Below are positions 36,722-38,882 of a stretch of DNA of 38,882 nucleotides, piece after piece (position 1 is the stretch's first letter; each line of letters starts with the position of its first letter). The DNA lies in assembly GCF_012102705.1 (NCBI RefSeq), contig NZ_JAAVTA010000013.1, forward strand, positions 1 through 38,882, read 5' to 3'. The position numbers and the translations under genes are program-made. The notes beneath the pieces were generated by a model. That model saw nothing but the letters and a program-made list of their open reading frames with translations, did not search any database and was not told where the DNA came from. Source of the stretch: Haematospirillum sp. H1815 (GTDB lineage: Bacteria; Pseudomonadota; Alphaproteobacteria; Rhodospirillales; Rhodospirillaceae).

Positions 36722-36976
36722 TTAGCCCCCACTTTCAGACGATGTAGCAGATGGCTCCACACCGTCGGCATAACGGATAGCGCCCTGGAAAACACGCCCG
36801 ACTGCAGCCCCCCTTCGGGCCTCAACAAAATGATTTCCGTTATCATCCTGTCCCATGCCCAACACAATAGCACCGCTTTCGATTTCCTTGGCAACCTGAT
36901 CATCCGGCAGTCCAAGAGCCTTGGCGACAGAGGCAATCAACGTGCTGATTTGTTGATAATGTTCACGGGTCTCCAA
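36722..36976 (-). CDS. Small conserved-looking protein of unknown function (TTG start)
   Basis: The 84-residue protein is not recognised. It is soluble and acidic, with an N-terminal helix ([34 protein letters not shown] in order) followed by a beta-like [23 protein letters not shown]. The start is a TTG at 36976 with GGAG 9 bases upstream; an in-frame TGA two codons earlier leaves no earlier start. It lies 31 bases before the cNMP/TPR gene on the same strand, so the two are likely co-transcribed. It is divergent from kdsB. Confidence 0.6.
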   Translation of the reverse strand: METREHYQQISTLIASVAKALGLPDDQVAKEIESGAIVLGMGQDDNGNHFVEARRGAAVGRVFQGAIRYADGVEPSATSSESGG

Positions 36977-37070
36977 AATATGTCACTCCATACCCACACG
37001 CATACCGACCAGAGTGCGACATTGCAGCCATCCGGGCAAGAGCTTCCCCCCTGCATTATCTTGCTGGTAC

Positions 37071-37080
37071 AGTGCGCACT
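37071..37080. promoter_or_regulatory. Palindrome upstream of kdsB
   Basis: AGTGCGCACT is a perfect 10-bp palindrome 34 bases before the kdsB ATG. The half-site AGTGCG also occurs at 37013-37018, near the divergent gene. A shared operator for the divergent pair is possible. Confidence 0.25.
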
Positions 37081-37113
37081 CGAATTTTTGTCGTACCGGA
37101 GCATCAACCCCTC

Positions 37114-37893
37114 ATGACCTCTGCCGCTTCTGTTTCCTCCCTGCCGGCTGCACCTTTGATCGTTATACCTGCCCGCATGGCTTCAACCCGCCTGCCCGGA
37201 AAGCCCTTGGCTGACCTGTGCGGAGAGGCGATGATTGTCCACGTCTGGCGACGGGCCCTCGAGGCAGACGTCGGGCCGGTTGTTGTCGCCTGCGCTGAAC
37301 CCGAGATTGCCACAGCCATACAGCAGGCCGGTGGACTGGCCCTGCTGACACCTCCGGATCTTCCTTCAGGGTCAGATCGTGTCTGGCATGCGGTCCAGCA
37401 GTTTGACCCTGAAGGACGGCACCCCGTTATCATCAATGTTCAGGGAGATCTGCCAACCCTGGACCCATCCCTGATTCGTGCGGCACTTGAACCCCTGCAC
37501 GACGAACAGGTTGACATCGCCACCTTGGTTGCGCCCATCTCTGATCCGGAAGAACGCACCAACCCCGACGTGGTCAAGGCCATCACGGCGCTGCCTGTCT
37601 CCGGGCAGCCCTCTGTCGCGCGCGCACTGGCTTTTACACGGGCCACGGCACCTTGGGGAGATGGGCCGCTGTGGCATCATATTGGCCTCTACGCCTATCG
37701 ACGGGGGGCACTGGAGCGCTTTGTCAGCCTGCCCCCGTCACCATTGGAACGCCGCGAAAAACTGGAGCAACTGCGAGCCCTGGAGTACGGAATGCGCATT
37801 GACTGCGTGCGCGTCCAGACCTTTCCCTTGGGCGTTGACACACCCGCCGATCTTGAGAAAGCCCGTTCCATCCTGAACTCTGCAAAACCGTAA
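37114..37893 (+). CDS. kdsB: 3-deoxy-manno-octulosonate cytidylyltransferase KdsB
   Basis: KdsB activates Kdo to CMP-Kdo for lipopolysaccharide core synthesis. The 259-residue protein has the nucleotidyltransferase start [16 protein letters not shown], the metal-binding [11 protein letters not shown], and the late [15 protein letters not shown] and [13 protein letters not shown] motifs. The ATG at 37114 was chosen because CGGAG lies 12 bases upstream; the frame is open to a GTG at 37072. Its stop is 5 bases before the pheA start, so the two are translated from one transcript. Confidence 0.95.
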   Translation: MTSAASVSSLPAAPLIVIPARMASTRLPGKPLADLCGEAMIVHVWRRALEADVGPVVVACAEPEIATAIQQAGGLALLTPPDLPSGSDRVWHAVQQFDPEGRHPVIINVQGDLPTLDPSLIRAALEPLHDEQVDIATLVAPISDPEERTNPDVVKAITALPVSGQPSVARALAFTRATAPWGDGPLWHHIGLYAYRRGALERFVSLPPSPLERREKLEQLRALEYGMRIDCVRVQTFPLGVDTPADLEKARSILNSAKP

Positions 37894-37898
37894 GTCCC

Positions 37899-38780
37899 AT
37901 GCCAAACACACAAACCTCCATGTCCGTTGCATTCCAGGGAATGCCTGGTGCTTACTCCCATATCGCATGCAGCGATGTTTTTCCTGACCTTGATGCCCTG
38001 CCCTGCATCAGCTTTGAAGATGCGTTGGCGGCTGTGCGCAATGAACAGGCTCGCTACGCCATGATTCCGATTGAAAATTCATTGGCCGGACGGGTAGCGG
38101 ATATTCACCACCTGCTACCCGATTCCGGCCTCCATATCATTGGAGAGTACTACCTGCCAGTGCACCACCACCTTCTGGGTGTACCTGGATCCAAGCTGGA
38201 AGATATACGCACGGTATACAGCCATGTTCATGCCATAGGCCAGTGCCGTACCCTGATCCGTGACCTGGGACTGAATGCTGTGATTGCCGCCGATACCGCC
38301 GGCAGCGCCCGTGATATCGCCAGCTTGGGTAACCCACAGGTCGCCGCCATTGCATCCGCGCTGGCCGGCGAGATTCATGGACTCGTGTCCCTCAAAGCCA
38401 ATGTGGAAGACGCCACGCATAACACCACCCGCTTTGTTGTCATGGCCCGCACACCCCTTGTTCCGGCTGTTGAATCCGGACCGGTTGTCACCGGCCTGAT
38501 CTTCCAGGTCCGCAATGTGCCTTCGGCTCTCTACAAGGCATTGGGAGGCTTCGCCACCAACAACGTCAATATGAGCCGACTGGAAAGCTACCAGATCAAC
38601 GGGCAATTTATCTCAACGCGCTTCTTTGCCGAGATAGAGGGGCATCCAGCCAGCCCATCCATGATACGCGCTATGGAAGAGCTGGAGTTCTTCAGCACTG
38701 AAGTGCGCATTCTGGGTGTCTGGCCCGCTGACCCCTATCGCTTCAGGGCACGGAACAGAGATATGGTGCCGGGGTCATAG
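37899..38780 (+). CDS. pheA: Prephenate dehydratase PheA
   Basis: PheA converts prephenate to phenylpyruvate in phenylalanine synthesis. The 293-residue stand-alone enzyme has the dehydratase domain (VAFQGMPGAYSH, then AMIPIENSLAGRV and the catalytic region NTTRFVVM around residues 175-185), and a C-terminal regulatory ACT domain at about 200-285 (FQVRNVPSALYKALGGF, then NMSRLESYQING). There is no chorismate mutase part. The ESRP effector motif of enteric enzymes reads ESYQ, as usual in alphaproteobacteria. The ATG at 37899 lies 5 bases after kdsB; the ATG at 37920 is an alternative. kdsB-pheA is a typical alphaproteobacterial pair. Confidence 0.95.
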   Translation: MPNTQTSMSVAFQGMPGAYSHIACSDVFPDLDALPCISFEDALAAVRNEQARYAMIPIENSLAGRVADIHHLLPDSGLHIIGEYYLPVHHHLLGVPGSKLEDIRTVYSHVHAIGQCRTLIRDLGLNAVIAADTAGSARDIASLGNPQVAAIASALAGEIHGLVSLKANVEDATHNTTRFVVMARTPLVPAVESGPVVTGLIFQVRNVPSALYKALGGFATNNVNMSRLESYQINGQFISTRFFAEIEGHPASPSMIRAMEELEFFSTEVRILGVWPADPYRFRARNRDMVPGS

Positions 38781-38818
38781 CCGGCATCACCTATGTTCTG
38801 CCACGCGGGCTGCTATGC

Positions 38819-38882
38819 TCAGCACCCACCATTGCGGGCCAGAACATTACCAGCCAGATAAAGGGAGCCACAGATCAGGACA
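38819..38882 (-). CDS. folC: Folylpolyglutamate synthase / dihydrofolate synthase FolC, C-terminal end only
   Basis: The last 20 codons of a minus-strand gene enter from the right edge and end at TGA (38821-38819). They read VLICGSLYLAGNVL followed by ARNGGC; LICGSLYLAG is the conserved C-terminal strand and helix of FolC, which adds glutamate to folates. The rest of the gene is beyond the window. It is convergent with pheA across 38 bases. Only a short peptide supports this, so the name is likely rather than certain. Confidence 0.72.
   Translation of the reverse strand, partial: VLICGSLYLAGNVLARNGGC

Noticed and set aside
1-38882. CRISPR array, insertion sequence, prophage, attachment site or toxin-antitoxin pair
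   Set aside because: No spaced direct repeats, transposase, integrase or phage motifs were seen. Gene content and order look like conserved core genome.

Overview
The window looks like chromosomal core sequence from an alphaproteobacterium, most likely Rhodospirillales or Rhodospirillaceae-like. The clues are a DUF4169 protein, a long PutA without the ribbon-helix-helix domain, YqeY-dnaG-rpoD divergent from carAB-greA, petABC next to trmL, trxB next to a LysR gene, kdsB-pheA, and the alphaproteobacterial ESYQ version of the prephenate dehydratase ACT motif. GC content looks intermediate (mid-50s percent by eye, not counted). I see no insertion sequence, prophage, CRISPR array, rRNA operon, origin or cas/defence gene.

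Layout. 0.1-2 kb (minus): a SPOR-domain lipoprotein and a DUF4169 protein. 2.1-7.2 kb: the proline catabolism enzyme PutA (minus), divergent from a glucosamine-kinase-type sugar kinase (plus). 7.3-11 kb: EttA (minus), a small membrane protein and an acetyl-CoA acetyltransferase (plus), then a CAU tRNA (minus) sharing a bidirectional terminator with the thiolase. 11.3-14.2 kb: an orphan CHASE4/PAS hybrid-free sensor histidine kinase. 14.2-18.7 kb (minus): yqeY-dnaG-rpoD, the alphaproteobacterial form of the macromolecular-synthesis operon. 18.7-24.2 kb (plus): carA-carB-greA, with facing promoters in the shared 383-bp gap. 24.5-30 kb: Kup potassium transporter, convergent Lrp/AsnC regulator, then a redox block of 2-Cys peroxiredoxin, thioredoxin reductase and LysR regulator. 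30-31.4 kb: a structured, terminator-rich gap, a DUF3253 protein and a lone periplasmic solute-binding protein. 31.4-34 kb (minus): the complete cytochrome bc1 operon petA-petB-petC. 34.2-38.9 kb: trmL, a cyclic-nucleotide-binding/TPR protein with a small upstream partner, kdsB, pheA and the last 20 codons of folC.

Functional links. Replication priming and transcription initiation (dnaG, rpoD) share an operon. Carbamoyl phosphate synthesis (carAB) serves arginine and pyrimidine synthesis and is followed by the elongation factor greA. Peroxiredoxin and TrxB plausibly form one peroxide-reduction chain through thioredoxin. PutA feeds electrons to ubiquinone, which the bc1 complex re-oxidises.

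No gene cluster here is an obvious new system. The most open items are non-coding or architectural: a multi-hairpin region with tandem terminators after the LysR gene (30017-30203), an 18-bp perfect palindrome touching the dnaG stop codon, a 6-codon ORF coupled to carA, a TPR/SHOCT-like/SPOR lipoprotein, and a cNMP-binding/TPR protein with an uncharacterised middle domain. All promoter and hairpin calls are by eye.
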